This document shows, one piece after another, positions 5,816-13,053 of a stretch of DNA of 13,567 bases. A model generated the notes under the pieces. The model had not been told where the DNA came from, searched no databases, and saw nothing but the letters and a program-made list of their open reading frames with translations. The DNA comes from Zhenhengia yiwuensis (GTDB lineage Bacteria; Bacillota; Clostridia; Lachnospirales; Cellulosilyticaceae): positions 1 through 13,567 of the forward strand of contig NZ_JACRSY010000053.1 in the NCBI RefSeq assembly GCF_014384995.1. The letters run 5' to 3'. The stretch's first letter is position 1, and each line of letters begins with the position of its first letter. The position numbers were made by a program, and so were the translations under genes.

Positions 5816-5853
5816 GGGTGATTTTCGGAATCTAATTTCCGATAGGCTCACCC
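5816..5853 (-). other. Two-tier hairpin between the 251-aa gene and the ParB-like gene
   Basis: GGGTGA (5816-5821) pairs with TCACCC (5848-5853), and inside it TCGGAA (5825-5830) pairs with TTCCGA (5837-5842) across a 6-base loop. It lies 10 bases after the stop of the upstream gene. No U-run follows on either strand, so RNA processing, mRNA protection or a protein binding site is more likely than termination. Confidence 0.6.
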
Positions 5854-5863
5854 AACCTATGTA

Positions 5864-6619
5864 TCAAGATAAATATGTTTTTTCGCCTGATGGATCAATC
5901 ACAACAAACTTTTTCCCACCATCCCATTTTACCTTGTATGAGTCATTATATTTATCTAATAATGTTAAGATATTTAGCATTTCATCAAGCACATCTGAAT
6001 CTTCTTCATATTGTGCATTGTAGCTGATAGTATCTACCATTTCTGTAACCGATACATATTCTGTAGGAAGAGGCTTAGTTTCTCCAACTCTGTACCATCT
6101 ACATCTAACAGTAGACTTATCTTTATTTTTATGTTCATATCTTACATTATTTAAGTATTGCAAATCTTCATTTGCTGCCACTGGTACACTACCATCTGCT
6201 GTATAAATGTAAATTTGTTTATCATAGTCAAATACTAGCTCTTGATTATCATATGCTCCCTTACTATGATAGATAAATTTGATTAATGACGATTCATATG
6301 CTCTTAGTGTCATAGCTATTTCATCCATGATTTCTCTATTTGTCATTGTTAGTAACATATTTGGCGTGATTGTATAGTCAAATAAATCCAAAATTAACTG
6401 GATTGTATCTACATCATCCTTTAAGATAATAGTTTCAATATGCTCTATTACTTCGTATAAGTCTGCCGGACGTACTGTAATCCCATAAAATTCTTTCTCG
6501 TCATGTCCATCAATTAAATGACTTACCCCTGTTGCAACTTTACAGATTGAATTTAATTCAAATTCACGTACCATTTTTTCTACATTTGATTGCATTTCCT
6601 TAATTAATTTTTCCATCAT
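5864..6619 (-). CDS. Hypothetical protein (251 aa) under the shared palindromic element
   Basis: I do not recognise this protein. It starts with a helical segment (MMEKLIKEMQSNVEKMVREF), has an acidic, mixed alpha/beta middle and a beta-rich C-terminus (YKVKWDGGKKFVVIDPSGEKTYLS). No signal peptide or membrane segment. The frame stays open upstream to 6709, but that part translates the 28-bp palindromic element, and GAGGAGG lies 9 bases before the ATG at 6619, so this start (or the ATG at 6616) is preferred. It shares its upstream element with the polymerase gene and probably belongs to the same regulon. The gene upstream on the other side is divergent, so this is the first gene of its unit. 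Function unknown. Confidence 0.75.
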   Translation of the reverse strand: MMEKLIKEMQSNVEKMVREFELNSICKVATGVSHLIDGHDEKEFYGITVRPADLYEVIEHIETIILKDDVDTIQLILDLFDYTITPNMLLTMTNREIMDEIAMTLRAYESSLIKFIYHSKGAYDNQELVFDYDKQIYIYTADGSVPVAANEDLQYLNNVRYEHKNKDKSTVRCRWYRVGETKPLPTEYVSVTEMVDTISYNAQYEEDSDVLDEMLNILTLLDKYNDSYKVKWDGGKKFVVIDPSGEKTYLS

Positions 6620-6671
6620 TTCTAACTTCCTCCTCTTATCTTCAATTAAATTTATTCTTCTTGATTCGCCC

Positions 6672-6699
6672 CTAAAGTGGCGATTAGCCACGTATATAA
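6672..6699 (-). promoter_or_regulatory. 28-bp palindromic element, copy A (upstream of the 251-aa gene)
   Basis: On the minus strand the element is TTATATAC, the palindrome GTGGC-TAATC-GCCAC (6677-6691), then TTTAG. All 28 bases are identical to 10462-10489. It sits 53 bases before the start codon. No convincing sigma-A -35 lies 16-18 bases before the TATATA. The palindrome would overlap or follow a start point, as expected for a repressor operator or for the promoter of a phage-type polymerase. Confidence 0.75.
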
Positions 6700-6808
6700 C
6701 TTTTATCATATACTATATATGCTACTTATCCATAACAAACAAACTATATATTGTACTTTAGACTTACTATAAAATTATTATTTTACTCTACTTATTTTGA
6801 ATTTTTCT

Positions 6809-6817
6809 TGCTATAAA
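6809..6817 (+). promoter_or_regulatory. Possible extended -10 promoter of the plus-strand gene
   Basis: TGC followed by TATAAA (6812-6817) on the plus strand, about 50 bases before the start codon at 6867. No good -35 is visible. Confidence 0.35.
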
Positions 6818-6866
6818 GTTCTCATGTATCGGCAATACTAAATCTATAACTTATGGAGGTATTGCT

Positions 6867-7094
6867 ATGGATGATAAACTATTTGAATTAATGAATAAGA
6901 TATATGCCGAATTACAAGATATCAAATGTACTATAGCTGAGCTTGAGCATAAAACAAACGACAAAATGTCTAGCCTATTTGATGCTCAAGAACTTCAACT
7001 AAATAAGTCTATAGATATATCTCAGCAACTTGTAGATATAAATAACTCAATTACCAAGTTACGTATAAAAATGATTAAACAAAATCTTAAATAA
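6867..7094 (+). CDS. Lone plus-strand coiled-coil protein (75 aa)
   Basis: This is the only convincing plus-strand protein gene. MDDKLFELMNKIYAELQDIKCTIAELEHK... shows a heptad pattern through most of its length and a Lys-rich end. It resembles small coiled-coil proteins common in Clostridium that begin with a similar M-x-x-K-L-F-x-L-M-x-K-x-Y motif; their function is not known. GGAGG lies 8 bases before the ATG. The gene is divergent from the 251-aa gene and convergent with the polymerase gene, and the two stop codons are only one base apart. Transcription through it would run antisense into the polymerase 3' end, because no strong plus-strand terminator is visible. Confidence 0.78.
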   Translation: MDDKLFELMNKIYAELQDIKCTIAELEHKTNDKMSSLFDAQELQLNKSIDISQQLVDINNSITKLRIKMIKQNLK

Positions 7095-7095
7095 G

Positions 7096-10000
7096 CTATG
7101 CTACAACTTCTATAGCAACCTCCTGTACACTTTTAGGACATACTTTCTTTTTAGATAGTATTTTGATCCTATCAACATCTAATAAATATAGATTTGTAGC
7201 TAGTTGAGGGTTAAACTTAGCTCTAGCAATCTCATTTCCTTCTTCATCACATAAGACTGCCGTATTAACATAATCTGCTTCACAAGTTGGGTCAATATCA
7301 CCTCTTCTTTTAATGTTAAGCTCACCTACTAACTTTTCGTTTTGTTCAATCCCACTATAGAAAAGAACATCTATCGTATATGTTTTTCCTTTTTCAATCA
7401 ATCCTTTTCTAGTTGCCTTTAACTTAGAATCTATTAGCTTTCTCTCCTGCAAGTCATCATCTTCCATCATAACTTTTACTTTAATGTATTTTTGATCTAA
7501 ACACTCAAAGTCAAATTTATCATTTTGTCTAGGTACTGGGAATAATGCATAGCATTCATCATCTCTTACTAAATGTTTTTTAATCGTATTAAAGAAGTAT
7601 GATAAGCTAAACTTTTCAGAGTAATTTCTATGTTTAATCTCAACATCCCCATTCTCATCTATAACCTCTTGTTCATATCCATCTTTTAATGCCTGTGCTA
7701 TATAGTAAGAAGGATACTGTTCTTCAATCTTTAATGCCCCTTCTGTTAGTTCAATATCTAGCATAAAGAACTCATCATTATACTTTTTGTAGATTGGTGT
7801 TAATTTATCTTTTAAAGTCTTTCTTTCTTTTTTAAGCTTTTTTATTTCCTTCTCTTCATCGTATTTCTCCCATCTCATATTCTCTTTGTCCATTTCATTA
7901 AGAATATGTTCAAACAATGCATCATCTTCTAACAACTCTTCGATATCATCAATTTTCTTCCAATGCTTAGATATCTTATCCTTCAATTCATTTTCCTTAT
8001 CTTTGAAGGGTTTACATTCCTTTTCTTTTGCTGTTTTTATTTCTTGAATTCTTTCGTCTCTATAAGTAATGAATTTTTTTAGTTCCTCTTTACATTCCTC
8101 CAGTTTCTCTTCATCATCTATCTCGTATGCGTAAATATCAACTCTACTAAATAATGTATCCCAACTATCATTTAAGCTTAATATCTTAAAATCCTCTTTG
8201 GTCTTTTTATCTACCCCCTTAATACCCCAGATATATTTGAGTAGATTATTGCATACTAGCTCTGCATATCTATCCATTGGTGAATGACTTACATCGCCAT
8301 ATTTACCTTCGTATAGTTTAGCCTTATATTCCTTCCCCTCTTTAAGCATATCATTATATTTCATAAAGTAAGGTCTAGGTGCCTCAATCTTTTCTAATAC
8401 TTTTAATTGCTCCTCATGAACTTTTTGACCCGTCTTAGGGCAATCAATAGAGATACGTTGTAGTTGTAATAACCAGTAATTCCATGCTTTATTCTCTAAA
8501 AATGATTCTTTAATCGCTTCTTTAGTCCCTTTTTTAAGTGATGTATTGCTCAGTGTACATCCTTGAATAGCCAACGCACCAATCATATTACCTGAGTTGT
8601 CTAGTATACTATTAAACTTATTTTCTTTGGTATACTTTTGAGGTACTGGTTTCTTTGTTAATTTATCTTTGAAATGTGAATCTGTTTCAATAACATTGTC
8701 ATAAATGATAGGCTCATCTACTACAATACAGATATCCCCATCCAAATCAGCTCCAGACATAACCTCTAGGTCATTTCCTTTAGCATTAAATATAATAACT
8801 TCTGCACCTAAATGAGATAGAAATTCTTTATATAAATCATTAGTTGTAGTTGTTATTTTAATCATTTCATCAAATGAGTTTTGTGGACATCTCTGTAATA
8901 CTAAGTCCTTATCTTCCCATCCATTAATAAAGAACTCCTTATCTTGCAATTCCCCTGCTCTTGCTTGAATATCTAATGCATTATTAAGTAATGTAAAAGG
9001 ACACTGTTGCATAAGCATATATCTACCATCGACCAAATACTTACCACTTGCTAACCCCTTTATCTTCTTCTCTACTAGGTTCTTAACAGCACTTCTAACT
9101 GTCTTAATATTATGTAAGTCTTCATTCATTGTCAGTAACATTTCAGCTTTAGTAGACGGTTTAATTGTATTCTCATATGTATTTTCTGTTTCTTCAGCTT
9201 CCTCCTGCTCTTGATGAGTTGCAAAATGCTTTAAAAATACTTTTAAAGTATCTATTGAACTTGCAAAACACACTTTTCTATAGAAATTCTCTGTTTTACT
9301 TGCTAATTTTTTTAGGTTATCATAATCAAGAGATAAGTTAGAAATTAATTGATAATTTGTTAAAGTCTTATTAGTTAATTCTTTAGGGTCTTTATTAACC
9401 TTTGTGACATATAAGCAATCAATTAAATCCCTCTGAGGATGACTATTTAATAACTTATTTACTTCTTCCATGCTGCCGAATAATGACCACCATTTAACCT
9501 GTGACTCTGTCAAAAGAAGATCACAATTTCTTATATCCTGCTCTTTCCCCCATACATCCAATACTTTTGTATTTCCGTTATTGTATTTCTCTGCATATCC
9601 TACAAAGTCCATAGATGTTACTGCACCTTTAATAGCTAGTCCCATATAACCACGAATAATAGCCCAATACACGTCATACTCTAAGCCCATGGCCTCTTTG
9701 ATACGATTAGCAAACTCTAGTGTCATTAATCCCATACCATCATGAGAGGTATATTCTTCTATTTTATTATCTTCTCTTACAAGTTTAGGCTTGCCATTTT
9801 CCATTACTGGTATTGCAACTATTTCTCCATCTATTTCTTTCTCTTTAGTTTGAACATACTCATAGTTTCCAGTATGCTTATACTTATTTACCTCATCTGG
9901 AATTACTATAATTCTAGGTTTAAGGTCATCTAGTTTAAATGAATTACTCATGGCTAAAGATACTCTTGATGTAATCATTTTAGCTATCGGAAATTCTTCT

Positions 10001-10425
10001 TCACTATCTTTAAATTTTGTCTTAAACTTTCCTAAGCTTATTAAATCCTCAAAGAATGTAATAAATTTTCTATTGCTTTCTGGTATAAACCACATTTCAC
10101 ACTTCTCAGATTTACTTTGGAATTTTTGCTGGCTTGGAGTTGCTATGTATGGAATGAATTTTATATTATTGATTATCAATCCATTATTTATTATGTAATC
10201 TCTAACATCTTTTTTAATAGGCATATTGAACTTTACAAGTTCCACCATCATTTTATCTTTAAGTTCCTGTTTACAATACTTAACATATGCCCTAATGAAC
10301 AAACTTTCTGCAATGGTAACTTCATACTTGATCCTATCTTCTTTAAGTATTTTAATTACATTCCTATCTGTTAAATCTTTTACACCAAAGTTTAATACCT
10401 TTACTAATTTCTGTTTCTTCTTCAT
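7096..10425 (-). CDS. YonO/RdRP-type single-subunit RNA polymerase (1109 aa)
   Basis: The metal-binding signature MSGADLDGDICIVV has D560, D562 and D564 as the DxDGD catalytic aspartates of the double-psi beta-barrel RNA polymerases. In eukaryotic RdRPs the block reads SGSDLDGD; in multisubunit beta' it is NADFDGD. Upstream are other expected pieces: GRYMLMQQCPF (about 464-475) and LVLQRCPQN (about 507-515), like the R-x-P segment before the catalytic loop. Residues 772-878 are a long Lys/Glu coiled coil, perhaps the coiled-coil element of these enzymes. The nearest studied relative is YonO of phage SPbeta, a DNA-dependent RNA polymerase for phage late genes; this protein is longer. It probably transcribes genes of this element. 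RNA-templated activity cannot be excluded. GGGGAG precedes the ATG, and a 28-bp palindromic element lies 37 bases upstream. Confidence 0.85.
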   Translation of the reverse strand: MKKKQKLVKVLNFGVKDLTDRNVIKILKEDRIKYEVTIAESLFIRAYVKYCKQELKDKMMVELVKFNMPIKKDVRDYIINNGLIINNIKFIPYIATPSQQKFQSKSEKCEMWFIPESNRKFITFFEDLISLGKFKTKFKDSEEEFPIAKMITSRVSLAMSNSFKLDDLKPRIIVIPDEVNKYKHTGNYEYVQTKEKEIDGEIVAIPVMENGKPKLVREDNKIEEYTSHDGMGLMTLEFANRIKEAMGLEYDVYWAIIRGYMGLAIKGAVTSMDFVGYAEKYNNGNTKVLDVWGKEQDIRNCDLLLTESQVKWWSLFGSMEEVNKLLNSHPQRDLIDCLYVTKVNKDPKELTNKTLTNYQLISNLSLDYDNLKKLASKTENFYRKVCFASSIDTLKVFLKHFATHQEQEEAEETENTYENTIKPSTKAEMLLTMNEDLHNIKTVRSAVKNLVEKKIKGLASGKYLVDGRYMLMQQCPFTLLNNALDIQARAGELQDKEFFINGWEDKDLVLQRCPQNSFDEMIKITTTTNDLYKEFLSHLGAEVIIFNAKGNDLEVMSGADLDGDICIVVDEPIIYDNVIETDSHFKDKLTKKPVPQKYTKENKFNSILDNSGNMIGALAIQGCTLSNTSLKKGTKEAIKESFLENKAWNYWLLQLQRISIDCPKTGQKVHEEQLKVLEKIEAPRPYFMKYNDMLKEGKEYKAKLYEGKYGDVSHSPMDRYAELVCNNLLKYIWGIKGVDKKTKEDFKILSLNDSWDTLFSRVDIYAYEIDDEEKLEECKEELKKFITYRDERIQEIKTAKEKECKPFKDKENELKDKISKHWKKIDDIEELLEDDALFEHILNEMDKENMRWEKYDEEKEIKKLKKERKTLKDKLTPIYKKYNDEFFMLDIELTEGALKIEEQYPSYYIAQALKDGYEQEVIDENGDVEIKHRNYSEKFSLSYFFNTIKKHLVRDDECYALFPVPRQNDKFDFECLDQKYIKVKVMMEDDDLQERKLIDSKLKATRKGLIEKGKTYTIDVLFYSGIEQNEKLVGELNIKRRGDIDPTCEADYVNTAVLCDEEGNEIARAKFNPQLATNLYLLDVDRIKILSKKKVCPKSVQEVAIEVVA

Positions 10426-10461
10426 CTAATCTCCCCTATCTTCGTTATAATCACTTCATCA

Positions 10462-10489
10462 CTAAAGTGGCGATTAGCCACGTATATAA
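10462..10489 (-). promoter_or_regulatory. 28-bp palindromic element, copy B (upstream of the polymerase gene)
   Basis: Exact copy of 6672-6699, with the palindrome at 10467-10481. It lies 37 bases before the polymerase start and only 4 bases from the -35 box of a plus-strand promoter. A protein bound here could control both directions. Flanking bases outside the 28 differ from copy A, so the conserved unit is well delimited. Confidence 0.78.
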
Positions 10490-10493
10490 AACA

Positions 10494-10523
10494 TTGACAC
10501 TTTAAAATAGGGTATGTTACTAT
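10494..10523 (+). promoter_or_regulatory. Sigma-A-type promoter facing away from the polymerase gene
   Basis: Perfect -35 TTGACA (10494-10499), 18-base spacer, -10 TACTAT (10518-10523) with an extended TGT before it. Predicted start near 10530. No protein gene follows on this strand before the terminator ending at about 10603. Confidence 0.7.
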
Positions 10524-10529
10524 CTACTT

Positions 10530-10605
10530 ATTCAATTTATACATATGTGTTCTAGCAACACACCCCCAAGACCTTTCTAATTGGCGTTAGATAAGGTCTT
10601 TTTCA
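10530..10605 (+). ncRNA. Candidate plus-strand small RNA (~75 nt)
   Basis: A good promoter (10494-10523) and a strong terminator (10568-10603) on the same strand define a transcript of about 75 bases with no open frame. It would hold a first hairpin TGTGTT-ctagc-AACACA (10546-10562), a C-rich single-stranded stretch (10563-10567) and the terminator hairpin. Such C-rich segments often pair with G-rich ribosome binding sites; GGGG-containing sites occur here, for example before 2560 and before the polymerase gene, but matches are only about six bases. Antisense pairing is possible with a read-through message from the coiled-coil gene into the polymerase gene. The adjacent palindromic element suggests shared control with the polymerase. 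Confidence 0.6.
10568..10603 (+). terminator. Strong plus-strand intrinsic terminator
   Basis: AAGACCTT-TCTAA pairs with TTAGA-(T)-AAGGTCTT: 13 pairs with one bulged base, 6-base loop, then TTTTTC on the plus strand. On the minus strand the same hairpin is followed by GGGGG rather than T, so it works only for plus-strand transcription. This argues for a plus-strand RNA here. Confidence 0.82.
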
Positions 10606-11442
10606 TTAAGCAGCATTTATTAAATTTTTGTATTCTGTTAACTGATATTCAGCTTCTTCCATTTTGTCTTTTGCAATATTTAGTTTGTCTTTCAATTGGT
10701 TTAGTCCGCTTATATGTTCTTGCAATAAACCATTTAGCATATGTAGCTGATCTAAGGCATCTTGCTCTAATCTATACATATCTTGCATCTTGCTTATGTA
10801 ATCATATACTTCTTCCCTGCTTGCTGCTTTGTAAGAACAGAATTGTTCTATTAAATCTTCTTTAACATCATTTATCTCTTTATATCGATTAACTTTACTT
10901 TTCAATTTATTAAATTTCTTTACTAACAATTCTCTCTCATACATTGCACGTGAAGCCGCTACGTGTATTTGATTTATTTTATTTGTTAGTTGACGATGTT
11001 TTCTCATAACATTTTGGACATAACCTTCTGTAACACTCTTCTGATTAACTTCCCATAAATCTTTAAAATTCTTTTCTTCTTCATCTCTGGTACATATTAG
11101 CCCTTTTATTTGTTTACTCATTTCGATGATATTATTATCTAGCTCATTACATCTATTCTCTATTTTATCAGTTTCCTGTGACGCATTAGCAACAAAATCA
11201 ACACCAAACTTATCTAATTCAATAACTTGTATAGTTATAGTTTCAATCATCTTCCACTCTTCTTCACTATATCGGCTTAGCCTATCTTTTTTTATACTTT
11301 CATAGGATTCTTCTGCCTTGCTTACTCTAATTTCAAATTGATTTTTTTCCTTGTCACTTTTCTCATATTTTTTTAATAATTTCTCATATGTACGTCTTGC
11401 ATCTGTAGCTTTCTTTTCTAATTCTTTATATCTTTTATTCAT
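10606..11442 (-). CDS. Long coiled-coil protein (278 aa)
   Basis: Nearly the whole protein is charged heptad helix (MNKRYKELEKKATDARRTYEKLLKKYEKSDKEK..., ending YQLTEYKNLINAA), with a possible short break near residues 58-90 (RYSEEEWKMIETITIQV...). No catalytic motif, membrane segment or signal peptide. It may be a structural, scaffolding or SMC-like accessory protein; I cannot assign a family. GGAG lies 9 bases before the ATG in a leader that closely resembles that of the ParB-like gene (AGAATGGAGATA-GGG). No minus-strand terminator follows, so read-through into the polymerase gene is possible. Confidence 0.75.
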   Translation of the reverse strand: MNKRYKELEKKATDARRTYEKLLKKYEKSDKEKNQFEIRVSKAEESYESIKKDRLSRYSEEEWKMIETITIQVIELDKFGVDFVANASQETDKIENRCNELDNNIIEMSKQIKGLICTRDEEEKNFKDLWEVNQKSVTEGYVQNVMRKHRQLTNKINQIHVAASRAMYERELLVKKFNKLKSKVNRYKEINDVKEDLIEQFCSYKAASREEVYDYISKMQDMYRLEQDALDQLHMLNGLLQEHISGLNQLKDKLNIAKDKMEEAEYQLTEYKNLINAA

Positions 11443-11474
11443 TCCCTATCTCCATTCTCTATTTTATATTTGGC

Positions 11475-11540
11475 ACTAAGGTAGTTCCCACCGTTGTCAT
11501 CCTTTTGGAGGATAACTTTATGTACTAGATAGTTACCTAA
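11475..11540 (-). other. Inverted-repeat cluster between the 108-aa and coiled-coil genes
   Basis: On the minus strand GTTATCCT..AGGATGACAAC and an outer TAGGTA..TACCT pairing make a nested, imperfect hairpin that begins in the last codons of the 108-aa gene. No U-run follows. Possible processing or attenuation structure. Confidence 0.35.
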
Positions 11541-11859
11541 TCCAGGTCGAAGTTGTATTATACCAATTTCTTGTAAGTCCCATTTTATTAAGTTCTTCTT
11601 CTTTTAAGAATTCCAAAAGCTTTTTTTCACCAGCAATAACATACTTTCTAACTTCTTTACTTAACATCATTCCTAGCTCTAAAACTTCTTCATGAGAATA
11701 CATTTTATCCTCTGAAAGTCCATTGATTAATTCTTGATTAAGTTCTTCATCAGAATATAATGTCTTTTTGTTTTCCCCGCTAAGTACTTGAGCTAATTCT
11801 TTACCTGTAGCGCCATATCCTTCTCTAATAATGTCCATGGTTGTTCTTACGTTTTTCAT
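11533..11859 (-). CDS. Hypothetical protein (108 aa)
   Basis: This soluble, mostly helical protein reads MKNVRTTMDIIREGYGATGKELAQ... and ends GLTRNWYNTTSTWIR. The central part (SDEELNQELINGLSEDKMYSHEEVLELGMML) is acidic. No family recognised. GGGAG lies about 9 bases before the ATG, and a small hairpin GGTGA-gt-TCACC (11876-11887) sits just before the ribosome binding site, where it could limit access. It is downstream of the repressor-like gene and of one copy of the AT-rich repeat at 11957-11979, which may regulate it. Confidence 0.7.
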   Translation of the reverse strand: MKNVRTTMDIIREGYGATGKELAQVLSGENKKTLYSDEELNQELINGLSEDKMYSHEEVLELGMMLSKEVRKYVIAGEKKLLEFLKEEELNKMGLTRNWYNTTSTWIR

Positions 11860-11956
11860 TTTTCATTTCTCCCTTCGGTGAGTTCACCACTCTATTTTAT
11901 TTTTGATATTGTGGATTGGAGGAACATACCCTCTCATGCGTTATCCTTTTTATATT

Positions 11957-11979
11957 TTAAATTTGTTTATTGTTTATAT
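11957..11979. repeat. AT-rich 23-bp repeat, copy 1 (downstream of the repressor-like gene)
   Basis: Identical over 23 bases to 13054-13076 and in the same orientation; the core is GTTTATTGTTTATAT. It lies between the hairpin ending the repressor-like gene and the start of the 108-aa gene. Confidence 0.8.
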
Positions 11980-11991
11980 ATCTTATTATAA

Positions 11992-12021
11992 TTTAGAGCC
12001 ATAATTTACTATGACTCTAAA
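11992..12021 (-). terminator. Hairpin over the stop codon of the repressor-like gene
   Basis: TTTAGAGTCATA pairs with TATGGCTCTAAA on the minus strand (12 pairs, one G-U) around a 6-base loop containing part of the stop codon. The tail (TTATAATAAG) is only moderately U-rich, so termination may be partial. Confidence 0.6.
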
Positions 12022-12992
12022 TTTTCCTGTTCAACTTTCTTTAATATTTCATCTTGCAATGTTTTTAATTTATTATACGATATTTTTTGATTAGCTTGTT
12101 TAATCTTGGTATCTAAATCTACAACTCTCATTGGTTTAAATTGATTTTCTTTTAATATATTATAAACTAATCCACTTGCGTAAATATCCATAGGTAAAAT
12201 ATCTTCTATCTTTACCCTTATAAAGTTAGATAATCTAGTTTTAATACTAATATAACTTAACTTACTTTTAGCATTAAAATGATTAGTTTCTTTAAATAAG
12301 TTATTTGATTCCTTTACAAGTTCTACTATATTCTCTTTTTTAGATTTTGTTGCATAATGTCTATAGCTAGTTTCTTCTATACATTTTCTCAATATTTCAG
12401 CTTCAATTGGCAGCAATTTAATTATCTTATCATTATAGGTAATATTACATTCTTCGTAATTGAAATCCTTCTTTTTAAACTCAGCTATATCAACATATTC
12501 AGCACCTTTTACACCTCTCCACAGTAAAACAATCATAGCTAAATCTTGATAATTAATTGTTGGATCTTTATCTACTAACCTCAATATTTCAATATATTCT
12601 TTTTCTGTGATATTCCTTTTCAATAATTTTTCTTTATCTAGGCATGTTTCTAAGTCTTCTGAAGTTATTGTATTTAAATAGTCATTATTTTTTTCAATAA
12701 AAGACATATATGTTGTAATGATTGAAGAATATGCTTTTAATGATAGTATACTGCTAGAATTACACTTCTTAAAGAAAGATAGTATTTGCTCTTTTGTCAT
12801 ATATTCTAAAGTAGTCTGTTCTTGTTCCTCATATTCTCCAAGAACTTGAACTAAAGCAAGCATAATTCTACAAGTTAATCTTGGTGAGTCACTATCATAC
12901 AACTTATTAAAGAAAATCATTTTATTTTCGCCATCATATAATTTCATATAAGCTTTTCTTCTCTTTGAAAATTCCTCTTCTCTTTCTTTCAA
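12009..12992 (-). CDS. MrpR-like phage repressor with an inactive tyrosine-recombinase fold (327 aa)
   Basis: The layout is that of a tyrosine recombinase: an N-terminal core-binding-like helical domain (about 40-120, with SLKAYSSIITTYMSFI at 84-99) and a C-terminal catalytic-fold domain (about 128-290). The catalytic residues appear lost. The first Arg segment, normally TGLR-x-x-E, reads RGVKGAEYVDI (159-169), and the HxxR segment reads YASGLVYNIL (271-280). Length and this pattern fit MrpR (YopR), the master repressor of phage SPbeta, which binds repeated operators rather than recombining DNA. The start is TTG, supported by AGGAGGTGA 5-7 bases upstream. Copies of an AT-rich repeat flank the gene and overlap its promoter, suggesting self-regulation. 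Assignment is from fold pattern and context, not alignment. Confidence 0.65.
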   Translation of the reverse strand: MKEREEEFSKRRKAYMKLYDGENKMIFFNKLYDSDSPRLTCRIMLALVQVLGEYEEQEQTTLEYMTKEQILSFFKKCNSSSILSLKAYSSIITTYMSFIEKNNDYLNTITSEDLETCLDKEKLLKRNITEKEYIEILRLVDKDPTINYQDLAMIVLLWRGVKGAEYVDIAEFKKKDFNYEECNITYNDKIIKLLPIEAEILRKCIEETSYRHYATKSKKENIVELVKESNNLFKETNHFNAKSKLSYISIKTRLSNFIRVKIEDILPMDIYASGLVYNILKENQFKPMRVVDLDTKIKQANQKISYNKLKTLQDEILKKVEQENLES

Positions 12993-13016
12993 TCCCTCAC
13001 CTCCTATTTATTGTCT

Positions 13017-13031
13017 ATATAAACAATAAAC
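13017..13031. repeat. Inverted copy of the AT-rich repeat core (repressor promoter)
   Basis: ATATAAACAATAAAC is the exact reverse complement of the 15-base core at 13062-13076, 30 bp away. The pair forms a large inverted repeat over the repressor promoter. Confidence 0.75.
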
Positions 13032-13051
13032 TTTTTTAATATAAAAGTCAA
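13023..13051 (-). promoter_or_regulatory. Probable promoter of the repressor-like gene
   Basis: On the minus strand TTGACT (13046-13051), a 17-base spacer and TATTGT (13023-13028). The -10 lies inside one repeat arm and the -35 between the arms, so a protein bound to the repeats would block it. Confidence 0.55.
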
Positions 13052-13053
13052 CA

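Noticed and set aside
7096..7130. A bidirectional terminator (GCTAT/ATAGC) at the convergent stops.
   Set aside because: A stem of only 5 bp and no proper U-run on either strand.
10117..10429. Several plus-strand frames with hydrophobic, Phe/Tyr-rich products.
   Set aside because: They are shadows of the AT-rich polymerase gene; they lack ribosome binding sites and the composition is that of antisense A-rich codons.
12009..12992. An active integrase that would insert the element into a chromosome.
   Set aside because: The Arg and HxxR catalytic segments are replaced, and no attachment site is visible.
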